Shown: positions 46,118 through 56,022, numbered from the stretch's first letter. The stretch: DNA of 64,000 nucleotides from Herbaspirillum sp. WKF16 (GCF_028993615.1 NZ_CP118632.1:3534001-3598000), one strand, 5' to 3'. The notes: generated by a model from the sequence alone, not told the origin. Numbers and translations: made by a program.

Positions 46118-47044
46118 ATGTCACCCCAGATCGACCTGCGCCTGCTGCGCTACTTCATCGCCGTCGCCGAAGAGGGCCACCTGACCAAGGCGGCGCAGCG
46201 CATCGGCATCCAGCAGCCGCCGCTGTCGCAGCAGATACGCGTGCTGGAAAAGGAGCTGGGCGTGACCCTGTTCAATCGCCTGCCGCGCGGCATGGAGCTC
46301 ACCGAGAGCGGCGCGGCGCTGCTGACCGACGCCCGCGCCATCCTGGCCCAGTTGGCCTCCACCGTCGCCGGCGTGCGCCGCATCTCGGAGGGCAAGATGG
46401 GCCGCGTCGCGGTCGGCTTCACCGAATCGGCCTCGCTGCATCCTTTCGTGCATTCGGTGATCCGCGCCTTTCGCGCAGTGGCGCCCGACGTCGCGCTGAC
46501 GGTGGAAGAAACCAACACCACCGAGCTGGTCGAGGCGCTGCGCCAGAAGCAGCTGGACCTGGCCTTCGTGCGCTCGCCGGTGGGCGACGCCAGCGGCCTG
46601 ACGATGGAACCGATGCTGGTCGAGGAGATGCTGGCGGCCTTGCCGGCGGACCACCCGCTGGCAGGCAACGGCCGCAGGAAGAGCATCGCGCTGGCGGCGC
46701 TGGCCGACGAGTCCTTCATCATGACGCGCCGCCCCAGCGGCCCCGGGCTGTACGACACCATCATCGCCGCCTGCCACGCCGCGGGCTTCTCGCCGCGCGT
46801 GATGCAGGAGGCGCGCAAGAACCTGTCCACGCTGTCGCTGGTGGCCGCCGGCCTGGGGGTATCGGTGATCCCGGCTTCGATGACGCGGGTCAATGCCGAG
46901 GGCATCGTCTACCTCAGGCTGAACGATTCCCCCGAGTTGAAGGCGCCGCTGCACCTGGCCTACAGGGAAGAAGGCGTCAGCGGCGCGGCGTCGCTGATGC
47001 GCGAGGAGGCGCGCAAGCTGAGCGCGCAGCAGAAGCGGCGTTGA
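46118..47044 (+). CDS. LysR family transcriptional regulator (BenM/CatM-like)
   Basis: Regulator of 308 residues with the CatM/BenM-type start L-R-L-L-R-Y-F-I-A-V-A-E-E-G-H-L-T-K-A-A, helix-turn-helix to residue 60 and effector domain about 90-295. ATG 46118 is chosen; an in-frame upstream ATG would start in the AT-rich promoter. The octamer ATATGTCA occurs at 46085-46092 and again over the start at 46116-46123. It is divergent from the chromate-transporter genes. Its last codons (A-Q-Q-K-R-R) lie within the first unit of the 193-bp tandem array that follows. Confidence 0.9.
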   Translation: MSPQIDLRLLRYFIAVAEEGHLTKAAQRIGIQQPPLSQQIRVLEKELGVTLFNRLPRGMELTESGAALLTDARAILAQLASTVAGVRRISEGKMGRVAVGFTESASLHPFVHSVIRAFRAVAPDVALTVEETNTTELVEALRQKQLDLAFVRSPVGDASGLTMEPMLVEEMLAALPADHPLAGNGRRKSIALAALADESFIMTRRPSGPGLYDTIIAACHAAGFSPRVMQEARKNLSTLSLVAAGLGVSVIPASMTRVNAEGIVYLRLNDSPELKAPLHLAYREEGVSGAASLMREEARKLSAQQKRR

Positions 47045-48935
47045 GCGGCGTCGCGCAATCCACCGAACCCTCGGATACCGCATCCCGTTCGGACTGAGTA
47101 GCCGCCCAGGCGGCGTATCGAAGGTGCGCTCACGTTTGCCACGGTAGCGCCTTCGATACGATCCTGCGGATCTACTCAGTCCGAACGGTTCTTTGTCATC
47201 CGATCAAAAACGGGACGCAGCAGAAGCGGCGTCAAGTGCGCCGCCGCCCAATCCACCGAAACCTCGGATACCGCATCCCGTTCGGACTGAGTAGCCGCCC
47301 AGGCGGCGTATCGAAGGCGCGCTCACGTTTGCCACGGTAGCGCCTTCGATACGATCCTGCGGATCTACTCAGTCCGAACGGTTCTTTGTTATCCGATCAA
47401 AAACGGGACGCAGCAGAAGCGGCGTCAAGTGCGCCGCCGCGCAATCCACCGAACCCTCGGATACCGCATCCCGTTCGGACTGAGTAGCCGCCCAGGCGGC
47501 GTATCGAAGGTGCGCTCACGTTTGCCACGGTAGCGTCTTCGATACGATCCTGCGGATCTACTCAGTCCGAACGGTTCTTTGTTATCCGATCAAAAACGGG
47601 ACGCAGCAGAAGCGGCGTCAAGTGCGCCGCCGCCCAATCCACCGAAACCTCGGATACCGCATCCCGTTCGGACTCAGTAGCCGCCCAGGCGGCGTATCGA
47701 AGGCGCCCTCACGTTTGCCACGGTAGCGCCTTCGATACGATCCTGCGGATCTACTCAGTCCGAACGGTTCTTTGTCATCCGATCAAAAACGGGACGCAGC
47801 AGAAGCGGCGCCAAGTGCGCCGCCGCCCAATCCACCGAAACCTCGGATACCGCATCCCGTTCGGACTGAGTAGCCGCCCAGGCGGCGTATCGAAGGTGCG
47901 CTCACGTTTGCCACGGTAGCGTCTTCGATACGATCCTGCGGATCTACTCAGTCCGAACGGTTCTTTGTTATCCGATCAAAAACGGGACGCAGCAGAAGCG
48001 GCGTCAAGTGCGCCGCCGCGCAATCCACCGAAACCTCGGATACCGCATCCCGTTCGGACTGAGTAGCCGCCCAGGCGGCGTATCGAAGGTGCGCTCACGT
48101 TTGCCACGGTAGCGCCTTCGATACGATCCTGCGGATCTACTCAGTCCGAACGGTTCTTTGTCATCCGATCAAAAACGGGACGCAGCAGAAGCGGCGCCAA
48201 GTGCGCCGCCGCCCAATCCACCGAAACCTCGGATACCGCATCCCGTTCGGACTGAGTAGCCGCCCAGGCGGCGTATCGAAGGCGCCCTCACGTTTGCCAC
48301 GGTAACGCCTTCGATACGCTCCTGCGGATCTACTCAGTCCGAACGGTTCTTTGTTAACCGATCAAAAACGGGACGCAGCAGAAGCGGCGTCAAGTGCGCC
48401 GCCGCCCAATCCACCGAAACCTCGGATACCGCATCCCGTTCGGACTGAGTAGCCGCCCAGGCGGCGTATCGAAGGCGCCCTCACGTTTGCCACGGTAGCG
48501 CCTTCGATACGATCCTGCGGATCTACTCAGTCCGAACGGTTCTTTGTCATCCGATCAAAGACGGGACGCAGCAGAAGCGGCGTCAAGTGCGCCGCCGCCC
48601 AATCCACCAAGACACTGGATATCAACATCCCGTTCGGACTGAGTAGCCGCCCAGGCGGCGTATCGAAGGTGCGTTCACGTTTGCCACGGTAGCGCCTTCG
48701 ATACGATCCTGCGGATCTACTCAGTCCGAACGGTTCTTTGTTAACCGATCAAAAACGGGACGCAGCAGAAGCGGCGTCAAGTGCGCCGCCGCCCAATCCA
48801 CCGAAACCTCGGATACCGCATCCCGTTCGGACTGAGTAGCCGCCCAGGCGGCGTATCGAAGGCGCCCTCACGTTTGCCACGGTAGCGCCTTCGATACGCT
48901 CCTGCGGATCTACTCGGTCCGAACGGTTTTGTTAT
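47027..48935. repeat. Tandem array of ten 193-bp hairpin-rich repeats
   Basis: The anchor CCCGTTCGGACT starts at 47084, 47277, 47470, 47663, 47856, 48049, 48242, 48435, 48629 and 48822, a period of 193 (once 194). Each unit has outer arms CCGTTCGGACTGAGTAG and CTACTCAGTCCGAACGG, inside which lie three further hairpins: CCGCC/GGCGG, GTATCGAAGG/CCTTCGATAC and GATCC/GGATC. The linker adds GCGGCG/CGCCGC. Every linker contains CAGCAGAAGCGGCG, which equals the last codons of the LysR gene at 47027-47040, so the unit seems to have been duplicated from there. Copies differ at a few shuffled positions. The last copy is shortened by a few bases before the terminator. No gene lies inside. Confidence 0.95.
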
Positions 48936-48941
48936 CCGATC

Positions 48942-48984
48942 AAAAAAAATGCCGCTCAGTGCTGGACTGAACGGCATTTTTCTT
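48942..48984. terminator. Bidirectional terminator between the array and dcd
   Basis: AATGCCG with an inner TCAGT (to 48960) pairs with ACTGAACGGCATT, flanked by eight A on the left and TTTTTCTTT on the right. It can stop dcd transcripts on the minus strand and any read-through from the array. Confidence 0.85.
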
Positions 48985-49020
48985 TGCAACACCCTGTCTT
49001 GCCGAGCGCCTGAACCCCGC

Positions 49021-49590
49021 TCAGGTCTTGGGCAGCGTCACGCCGTGCTGGCCCTGGTACTTGCCGCCGCGGTCCTTGTAGGAGGTCTCGCAGATCTCGT
49101 CGCTCTCGAAGAACAGCACCTGCGCGCAACCCTCGCCGGCGTAGATCTTGGCCGGCAGCGGCGTGGTGTTAGAGAACTCCAGGGTGACGTAGCCTTCCCA
49201 TTCCGGCTCGAAGGGCGTGACGTTGACGATGATGCCGCAACGCGCGTAGGTCGACTTGCCCAGGCAGATGGTCAGCACGCTGCGCGGGATGCGGAAGTAT
49301 TCCATCGTGCGCGCCAGCGCGAAGGAGTTCGGCGGGATGATGCAGACGTCGCCCTTGAAGTCCACGAAGGACTTCTCGTCGAAGTTCTTGGGATCGACGA
49401 TGGTCGAGTTGATGTTGGTGAAGATCTTGAATTCGTCGGCGCAGCGGATATCGTAGCCGTAGGACGAAGTGCCGTAGGAGACGATCTTGCTGCCGTCGGC
49501 CGAGAGGCGCACCTGGCCCGGCTCGTAGGGCTCGATCATGCCGTGCTGCTCCGACATGCGGCGGATCCACTTATCTGACTTGATGGACAT
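49021..49590 (-). CDS. dcd: dCTP deaminase
   Basis: Converts dCTP to dUTP, feeding thymidylate synthesis with ThyA. At 189 residues it matches E. coli Dcd (193) closely. The family segments I-x-P-x-S-F-x-L-A-R-T and the catalytic-glutamate stretch around [10 protein letters not shown] are present. The C-terminal tail K-Y-Q-G-Q-x-G-V-T-L-P is the nucleotide-closing lid. ATG 49590 (M-S-I-K-S-D-K-W-I) is the family start. It lies 92 bp downstream of a lipoprotein gene on the same strand. Confidence 0.97.
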   Translation of the reverse strand: MSIKSDKWIRRMSEQHGMIEPYEPGQVRLSADGSKIVSYGTSSYGYDIRCADEFKIFTNINSTIVDPKNFDEKSFVDFKGDVCIIPPNSFALARTMEYFRIPRSVLTICLGKSTYARCGIIVNVTPFEPEWEGYVTLEFSNTTPLPAKIYAGEGCAQVLFFESDEICETSYKDRGGKYQGQHGVTLPKT

Positions 49591-49682
49591 GGTATTTCGA
49601 CAATTTCAAAAGATGGGCAATTTTACGCGAAAAAGGCCGTGTCATGCGGGATTGCGGCGGGCCGGCCGCTGCCGGGCCGATT

Positions 49683-50324
49683 TCAGCGGCTTTCGTCCGC
49701 GTTCTCCGCGGACGGCTCGCGCGGCGCCGGCGTCCTGATCATCGGCGCCACCGCGCGGGCCAGCTGCTCGCTGAGGTCGTCGAAGCGCGCGGCGTCGATG
49801 CGCGAGGAAGTGAAATAGGCCTCCTGCAGGTCGGTGCGCCACAGCGTGGGCGCCGCGCCCGAGCGCAGCAGCGTGGCGCGCAGGGTCACGCGATAGGCGC
49901 AGCTGGCGGCGCCGGAGCACTCTTGCCGGTCATCCTGGATACGCAGGTAGAGCACGTGCGACACCGCCGAGCGGGCGGTCTTCGAATTGAGCACCGTGGT
50001 GACGTTGGCCGCGCGCACGAACAGCGCGTTGACGCCGGCGGCATTGAGCCGGTCCGGCAGCCGCGCTTCCAGGGAGTCGCCGAGGGCGTCGTTCAACTGT
50101 TCGCGCTGCGCCGTCGAAGCGGCCGGCGCAGCGCCCTCCGCGCCCGGCTGCGACGGCTGGTACACCACCAGCAGGCGCGGCACCTCGACCGGGATGTCGA
50201 CGAAGGCCTGGGTATCGATCTGCCGGGCGGCGCAGGCCGACAACAGCGCGGCGGCGGCCAGCAGCGCCGCCTTCCCGCCGATGCCGCGCACCGCGGGCAA
50301 GGCACTGCCGAATTTGTGCAACAT
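49683..50324 (-). CDS. Hypothetical lipoprotein
   Basis: A 213-residue protein with a signal peptide ending in the lipobox L-L-S-A-C (cysteine near residue 31), so it is lipid-anchored. After the cysteine come A-A-R-Q-I-D-T-Q-A-F-V-D-I-P-V-E-V-P-R-L-L-V-V-Y, then a mixed alpha/beta domain with an internal C-S-G-A-A-S-C pair that could form a disulfide. I do not recognise a family. ATG 50324 has a GGGGGAG ribosome site; a longer frame starting at 50465 would overlap the end of hrpA. Downstream is dcd on the same strand. Confidence 0.78.
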   Translation of the reverse strand: MLHKFGSALPAVRGIGGKAALLAAAALLSACAARQIDTQAFVDIPVEVPRLLVVYQPSQPGAEGAAPAASTAQREQLNDALGDSLEARLPDRLNAAGVNALFVRAANVTTVLNSKTARSAVSHVLYLRIQDDRQECSGAASCAYRVTLRATLLRSGAAPTLWRTDLQEAYFTSSRIDAARFDDLSEQLARAVAPMIRTPAPREPSAENADESR

Positions 50325-50388
50325 GTCTCCCCCTCGTTTCGATCGGACTGCACACTCTACCAGCAGCGCCGGCGCCGGCAAATCGCGC

Positions 50389-53300
50389 TCAGCGCTGCAT
50401 GCTCTCCCACACCTTCTGCAGCCGCTTGACCGACACCGGCATGGGCGTCTTGAGCTCCTGCGCATAGAGCGACACGCGCAGCTCTTCCAGCATCCAGCGG
50501 AACTCGGTCATCTTGGGATCGGCGCGGCCGGCGCGGTCTTTCAGGCCGCGCTGGTAGGGCAGCGCCACCAGGTTCCACTCGGCCAGCAAGCGCGTGTCGC
50601 GCGCGGGGTCGGCGCGCAACTTGTCCAGCCGCACGTTGATGGCCTTGAGGTAGCGCGGGTAGTGGCTCAGGTTGCCGTAATCGGTCTCGGCCACGAAGCG
50701 CTTGCCGACCAGTTGCGCCAGCTGCGCCTGCATGTCGGCCGCGGCCTGGGCGTGCGCCTTGATGCCTTGCAGCTTCTTGGGCAGCGAGTGGTACTCGGCC
50801 AGCACCAAAGCGCACAGCCGGGCAATTTCGTTGACCAGCAAGCTCAGCCGCGCCTTGCCCTCGTCGCGGCGGCGGTTGAACTCGTCGGCGTTGCGCGGCA
50901 GCGGATCCTGCAGGAAGGCGCGTTCCAGGCCGGCGTTCAGGATCTGCTCGCGCAGCTCTTCCTGCGAACCCAGCGCCATGAACTGCATGCCCATCTGCTG
51001 CAGGCCGGGAATGTTCTTCTCCAGGAACTTGAGCTGTTCCTTCATCTGCAGCGCGAACAGGCGGCGCAAGCCGGTGCGGTGGAAGCGTGCGGCCTCGGCC
51101 GGGTCGTCGAAGACTTCCAGGTCGCAGTGCGTGTTACGATCCACCAGCGCCGGGAAGCCGATCAGCGTCTGCGCCTGGCGGCCGGCGCCGCGCGTGATCT
51201 CCAGCAGCTCGGGCAGTTCGCCGAAGCTCCAGCCGGTGAGGTTGCCGTACTCGCCGGCCGAGACCGGCGCCGCGGCGGGAGCGGCTTGCGCCTTCTGGCC
51301 GCCCTTGGCGGCCGAGGACGGGGACGGGGCCGGGGCCGCGTCTTCGGCGTCGTCTTCGCGCGGGGCGATCGCCACCTGCTCGGCCAGCTTCTGGAACTGC
51401 TGGCGCGCCTGGCCGCCGAACTCGGCCTGCAACGCGGCGAGGTTGCGTCCCATCTCCAGCTGGCGACCGTGCTCGTCGACGATCTTGAAGTTCATCGCGT
51501 GGTGCGCCGACAGCGTCTCCTGCTTGAAGTCGCTGGCCTTGACCAGGAGGGTGATCTGCTCGCGGATGTCGGCGATGATGGCGTCGGTCAGGTTGCCGCG
51601 GCCGAAGGTCTTGCGCTCATCCATGCGCTCGCAGAACTTCGCCGCGTAGTCCGGCAGCGGCACGCAATGGCGGCGCAGCTTCTGCGGCAGCGACTTGATC
51701 AGCAGGTGCACCTTTTCCTTGAGCATACCCGGCACCAGCCACTCGCAGCGGTCGGCCGAGACCTGGTTCAGCGCATACAGCGGCACGGTCAAGGTCACGC
51801 CGTCGCGCGCCGCGCCCGGCTCGAAGTGATAGGACAGCGCCATGGCGATGCCAGCCACGTTCATGGTCTTGGGGAACAGCTCGGTGGTGACGCCGGCCGC
51901 CTCGTGGCGCATCAGCTCGTCGCGGTTCAGGTACAGCAGCCTGGGGTCCTCGGCGGTGGCCTGCTTGTGCCATTTCTCGAAGTCGACGCCGTTGCAGATC
52001 TCGGCCGGGATCAACTTGTCGTAGAAGGCGATGATCAGCTCATCGTCCACCAGCACGTCCAGGCGGCGCGACTTGTGCTCCAGGTTCTCGATCTCGCGCA
52101 CCAGCTTCTGGTTGTGCGCGAAGAACGGCGCGCGGGTCTCGAAGTCGCCGCCCACCAGCGCGTCGCGGATGAAGATCTCGCGCGCCTCGGCGGGATTGAT
52201 GTTGCCGTAGTTGATGCGGCGCTGGCTGTACACCACCAGGCCGTAGAGCGTGGCGCGCTCGCTGGCCGTGACTTGCGCGGCGCGCTTCTCCCAGCGCGGC
52301 TCGCCCCAGGACTTCTTGAGCAGGTGGCCGCCCATCTTCTCCAGCCACTCGGGCTGGATGTTGGCGTTGCAGCGCGCGTACAGCCGCGCGGTGTCTACCA
52401 GCTCGGCGGCCATGACCCAGCGGCCGGGCTTCTTGGTCAGGTGGGCGCCGGGCCAGATGTTGAACCTGATGCCGCGCGCGCCCAGGTATTGGGCGTCGTC
52501 CTCGCCCTTGAAACCGATGTTGCCGAGCAAACCGGTCAAGAGCGCCAGGTGCAGTTGATCGTAGGTGGCCGGCGCCTCGTTGAGGCGCCAGTTCTGCTCC
52601 TTGACGATGGTCAGCAGCTGGGAATGCACGTCGCGCCACTCGCGCAGGCGCAGCTGCGAGAGGAAATTCTCCCGGCAATGGTCCTGCAGCTGGCGGTTGG
52701 ACTTCTTGTGGGCGATCGCCTCCTCGAACCACTTCCAGATCTTGAGGTAGCTGGTGAATTCGGATTTCTCGTCGGCGAACTTCTTGTGCGCATTGTCGGC
52801 CGCGTTCTGCGCCTCCATCGGCCGGTCGCGCGGATCCTGCACCGACAGCGCGGCGGCGATGATCAGCAATTCGCTCAGGCAGGCGTTGTCGCGCCCGGCC
52901 AGGATCATGCGGCCCACGCGCGGGTCCAGCGGCAGCTTGGCCAGCTGGCGGCCCAGCGCGGTCAGGCGGTTGACGCCGTCCTGCTCCTCCACCGCGCCCA
53001 GCTCCTGCAGCAGCTGGTAGCCGTCGGCGATGGCGCGGCCGGGCGGCGGCTCGATGAAGGGGAAGCTCTCGACATCGGTCAGGTGCAGCGACTTCATGCG
53101 CAGGATGACCGAGGCCAGCGAGGAGCGCAGGATTTCGGGATCGGTGAACTTGGCCCGGCCCTGGAAATCCTGCTCGTCGTAGAGGCGGATGCACACGCCC
53201 GCGGCCACGCGGCCGCAGCGGCCGGCGCGCTGGTTGGCGGCCGACTGCGCCACCGGTTCGATCTGCAGCTGCTCGACCTTGTTGCGGTAGCTGTAGCGCT

Positions 53301-54435
53301 TCACGCGCGCCAGACCCGCATCGACCACGTAGCGGATGCCCGGCACGGTCAGCGAAGTCTCGGCGACGTTGGTGGCCAGCACGATGCGGCGCGCATTGCT
53401 GATCTTGAACACGCGCTCCTGCTCGGCCGCCGACAGGCGCGCGAACAGCGGCAGGATCTCCACGTGCGGCGGATGGTGCTTGCGCAGCGCCTCGGCGGCG
53501 TCGCGGATCTCGCGCTCGCCCGGCAAAAACACCAGCACGTCGCCCGAGCCCAGGCGCGCCAGCTCGTCGACGGCGTCGACCACGGCGTCCATCAGGTCGC
53601 GCTGCTCGCGGTCCTTCTGGGCCTGGGAGGCGCGCCCTTCGGCGCGCGCGCGCGCCTGCGCGACTTCGGTGGAGACGCCGCTGCGGTCGGCGTTGTCGAT
53701 CGGGCGGTAACGGATCTCGACCGGATACAGGCGGCCCGAGACCTCGATCACCGGCGCCGGCACCACTTCCCCGTTCACCTCGCGGCCGAAGTGGCGCGCG
53801 AAGCGGTCGGCGTCGATGGTGGCCGAGGTGATGATGATCTTCAGGTCGGGGCGCTTGGGCAGCAGCTGCTTCAGGTAGCCCAGCAGGAAGTCGATGTTCA
53901 GGCTACGCTCGTGCGCCTCGTCGATGATGATGGTGTCGTACTGGCGCAGCAGCGGATCGGTCTGCGTCTCGGCCAGCAGGATGCCGTCGGTCATCAGCTT
54001 GATCCATGCGCCCCTGGACAAGGTGTCGTTGAAGCGCACCTTGTAGCCGACCAGCTCGCCCGGCGGCGAATTCAATTCCTGCGCAATGCGCTTGGCGGTC
54101 GAGGAGGCGGCGATGCGGCGCGGCTGGGTATGGCCGATCAGGCCCTTCTCGCCGCGCCCCAGCTCCAGGCAGATCTTGGGCAGCTGGGTGGTCTTGCCGG
54201 AGCCGGTCTCGCCGCTGACGATGACGACCTGGTGCCGGCGCAGCGCCTCGGCGATTTCATGGCGGCGGCCCGAGACCGGGAGCTCTTCCGGGAAGGTGAC
54301 CGGCGGCAAGGGATTGCGCGGCGCCTGTTGCGCTACCGCGCCGGCGGCGGATCCGGTCTGTGGGCGCCGGCGGCGCTGCTCGTCCGGTTGCGGTTTTCCG
54401 GACGATGGGGGAGTAGGTGCTTTGGTAACGGACAT
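50389..54435 (-). CDS. hrpA: ATP-dependent RNA helicase HrpA
   Basis: DEAH-box helicase of 1348 residues, the usual HrpA size. The start region is low-complexity and Arg-rich (to about 45). Walker A G-E-T-G-S-G-K-T is at 75-82, the D-E-A-H box is near 175, S-A-T and the C-terminal helicase motif with Q-R-A-G-R-C-G-R follow, then the HA2/OB region and the long DUF3418 domain typical of HrpA. In E. coli HrpA takes part in mRNA processing and in rescue of stalled ribosomes. The frame stays open upstream, antisense to argA, but ATG 54435 is the family-like start. Its TATAAT is only 9 bp before the ATG. Confidence 0.95.
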   Translation of the reverse strand: MSVTKAPTPPSSGKPQPDEQRRRRPQTGSAAGAVAQQAPRNPLPPVTFPEELPVSGRRHEIAEALRRHQVVIVSGETGSGKTTQLPKICLELGRGEKGLIGHTQPRRIAASSTAKRIAQELNSPPGELVGYKVRFNDTLSRGAWIKLMTDGILLAETQTDPLLRQYDTIIIDEAHERSLNIDFLLGYLKQLLPKRPDLKIIITSATIDADRFARHFGREVNGEVVPAPVIEVSGRLYPVEIRYRPIDNADRSGVSTEVAQARARAEGRASQAQKDREQRDLMDAVVDAVDELARLGSGDVLVFLPGEREIRDAAEALRKHHPPHVEILPLFARLSAAEQERVFKISNARRIVLATNVAETSLTVPGIRYVVDAGLARVKRYSYRNKVEQLQIEPVAQSAANQRAGRCGRVAAGVCIRLYDEQDFQGRAKFTDPEILRSSLASVILRMKSLHLTDVESFPFIEPPPGRAIADGYQLLQELGAVEEQDGVNRLTALGRQLAKLPLDPRVGRMILAGRDNACLSELLIIAAALSVQDPRDRPMEAQNAADNAHKKFADEKSEFTSYLKIWKWFEEAIAHKKSNRQLQDHCRENFLSQLRLREWRDVHSQLLTIVKEQNWRLNEAPATYDQLHLALLTGLLGNIGFKGEDDAQYLGARGIRFNIWPGAHLTKKPGRWVMAAELVDTARLYARCNANIQPEWLEKMGGHLLKKSWGEPRWEKRAAQVTASERATLYGLVVYSQRRINYGNINPAEAREIFIRDALVGGDFETRAPFFAHNQKLVREIENLEHKSRRLDVLVDDELIIAFYDKLIPAEICNGVDFEKWHKQATAEDPRLLYLNRDELMRHEAAGVTTELFPKTMNVAGIAMALSYHFEPGAARDGVTLTVPLYALNQVSADRCEWLVPGMLKEKVHLLIKSLPQKLRRHCVPLPDYAAKFCERMDERKTFGRGNLTDAIIADIREQITLLVKASDFKQETLSAHHAMNFKIVDEHGRQLEMGRNLAALQAEFGGQARQQFQKLAEQVAIAPREDDAEDAAPAPSPSSAAKGGQKAQAAPAAAPVSAGEYGNLTGWSFGELPELLEITRGAGRQAQTLIGFPALVDRNTHCDLEVFDDPAEAARFHRTGLRRLFALQMKEQLKFLEKNIPGLQQMGMQFMALGSQEELREQILNAGLERAFLQDPLPRNADEFNRRRDEGKARLSLLVNEIARLCALVLAEYHSLPKKLQGIKAHAQAAADMQAQLAQLVGKRFVAETDYGNLSHYPRYLKAINVRLDKLRADPARDTRLLAEWNLVALPYQRGLKDRAGRADPKMTEFRWMLEELRVSLYAQELKTPMPVSVKRLQKVWESMQR

Positions 54436-54444
54436 GAGGCCGAC

Positions 54445-54450
54445 ATTATA
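54445..54450 (-). promoter_or_regulatory. -10 element of hrpA, close to the start codon
   Basis: TATAAT on the minus strand with 9 bp between it and ATG 54435. Transcription would start 0-4 nt before the ATG, giving a leaderless or nearly leaderless mRNA. No clear -35 in the GC-rich upstream DNA. Confidence 0.55.
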
Positions 54451-54584
54451 CCCGTCGCGCCCTCCCCGGGCAGGCTGGAGGCGGCCGCCCGGCGCGCGGC
54501 CCGGCTTGCCTGCCGATTTGCAACAAACCGGGACAAATCGCGCCCCGGCCGCGCCGGCGGCCGACGCCGCGGCGCGACGATGGT

Positions 54585-54590
54585 TATAAT
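54585..54590 (+). promoter_or_regulatory. -10 element of argA, close to the start codon
   Basis: TATAAT with only 7 bp between it and ATG 54598, so the start site would fall on or beside the A of the ATG. The mirror arrangement is seen for the divergent hrpA. No good -35 hexamer is visible. Confidence 0.55.
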
Positions 54591-54597
54591 GCGCATC

Positions 54598-55911
54598 ATG
54601 GAAAATCAGACCCAATTCGTCAACTGGCTGCGCTCGGTCGCACCCTATGTTCACGCCTTCCGCGGCAAGACCTTCGTGGTCGCGTTTCCGGGCGAGCTGG
54701 TCACCGCCGGCGGCCTGCAGGTGCTGGCCCAGGACCTGTCGCTGCTCTTGGCGCTGGGCATCCGTATCGTGGTGGTGCACGGCTCGCGCCCGCAGGTGGC
54801 CGAGCAGCTGGCGCTGCGCAACGTCGAGGCGCACTTCCACAACGGCCTGCGCGTGACCGACGCCGCCGCGCTCGAATGCGCCAAGGAAGCCGCCGGCGAA
54901 CTGCGCCTGGACATCGAGGCCGCCTTCAGCCAGGGCCTGCCCAACACGCCGATGGCGCACGCCGCGATCCGGGTGATCTCCGGCAACTTCGTCACCGCGC
55001 GTCCAATGGGCGTGATCGACGGCGTCGACCTGCAATTGACCGGCGTGGTGCGCAAGATCGCCGCCGACGTCATCCAGCCCATCATGAACGCCGGCGGCAT
55101 CGTGCTGCTCTCGCCGCTGGGCTTCTCGCCCACCGGCGAGGCCTTCAACCTGACCATGGAAGACGTGGCCGTCTCGGCGGCCATCGCGCTGCGCGCCGAG
55201 AAGCTGATCTTCCTGTCGGAAACGCCGCTGATGAAGGACGCCGGCGGCGCCGAGATCCGCGAGCTGTCCTCGCACCAGGCCGAGGCCGTGCTGTCGGCGG
55301 GCTTCCTGCCGGCCGACGCCGCCTTCTACCTGGCCAGCGTGGTCAAGGCCTGCAACGCCGGCGTCTCGCGCGCGCACATCGTGCCGCTCAACACCGACGG
55401 CTCGGCCCTGCTGGAACTGTTCACCCACGATGGCGTGGGCACCATGGTCACCTACGAGAACCTGGAAAGCCTGCGCCAGGCCACCATCGAGGACGTGGGC
55501 GGCATCCTCAGGCTGATCGAGCCGCTGGAAGCCGACGGCACCCTGGTCAAGCGCGGCCGCGAACTGATCGAGCGCGAGATCCATTACTTCTCCGTGATCG
55601 AGCACGACAACGTGATCTTCGGCTGCGCCGCGCTCTACCCCTTCCCCAAGGAACGCATGGGCGAGATGGCCTGCCTTACCGTCAATCCCGAAGTGCAGGG
55701 CCAGGGCGACGGCGACCGCATCCTCAAGCACATCGAGACGCGCGCCCGCGAGGCCGGGCTGACCAAGCTGTTTGTGCTCACCACCCGCACCTCGCACTGG
55801 TTCTTGAAGCGCGGCTTCATGCTGGCCGGCGTCAACGACCTGCCGCAGGATCGCCAGCAGATCTACAACTGGCAGCGCAAGTCGCAGGTGCTGATCAAGA
55901 ATCTCTACTGA
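54598..55911 (+). CDS. argA: Amino-acid N-acetyltransferase (N-acetylglutamate synthase)
   Basis: Makes N-acetylglutamate from glutamate and acetyl-CoA, the first step of arginine synthesis. At 437 residues it matches E. coli ArgA (443). An N-terminal amino-acid-kinase-like domain (about 20-270) carries the arginine-feedback site. The C-terminal GNAT domain (about 290-437) contains V-Q-G-Q-G-D-G, the acetyl-CoA pyrophosphate loop. The family start M-E-N-Q-T-Q-F-V-N-W-L-R fixes ATG 54598; two in-frame ATGs further upstream overlap the TATAAT. Divergent from hrpA; yggX follows 111 bp later. Arginine feedback inhibition is expected from the family. Confidence 0.96.
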   Translation: MENQTQFVNWLRSVAPYVHAFRGKTFVVAFPGELVTAGGLQVLAQDLSLLLALGIRIVVVHGSRPQVAEQLALRNVEAHFHNGLRVTDAAALECAKEAAGELRLDIEAAFSQGLPNTPMAHAAIRVISGNFVTARPMGVIDGVDLQLTGVVRKIAADVIQPIMNAGGIVLLSPLGFSPTGEAFNLTMEDVAVSAAIALRAEKLIFLSETPLMKDAGGAEIRELSSHQAEAVLSAGFLPADAAFYLASVVKACNAGVSRAHIVPLNTDGSALLELFTHDGVGTMVTYENLESLRQATIEDVGGILRLIEPLEADGTLVKRGRELIEREIHYFSVIEHDNVIFGCAALYPFPKERMGEMACLTVNPEVQGQGDGDRILKHIETRAREAGLTKLFVLTTRTSHWFLKRGFMLAGVNDLPQDRQQIYNWQRKSQVLIKNLY

Positions 55912-56022
55912 CAATACCCATCCAGCATCGCATCATTGCCGGCAGCGGGCAGGCTCGACGAAAGCAGCATCACGCAGAGCCGCCGTCGCCGGCGCAACAC
56001 CCCAACTGAACAAGGAATCGAC

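Noticed and set aside
47027..48935. CRISPR array
   Set aside because: The whole 193-bp unit repeats with no unique spacers, and no cas genes are nearby.
48777..48992. A 71-codon minus-strand frame in the last array unit and terminator
   Set aside because: It consists of repeat and terminator sequence and has no independent coding signal.
49987..54597. A continuous plus-strand frame antisense to hrpA that runs in register into argA
   Set aside because: It mirrors hrpA codons in a GC-rich genome where antisense frames often lack stops. The translation is low-complexity and unlike any family; argA has its own start and -10 element.
54436..55914. Upstream extension of the hrpA frame antisense to argA
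   Set aside because: The translation is His/Asp/Val/Gly-rich and shadow-like. HrpA homology starts at ATG 54435 and a -10 element lies directly before it.
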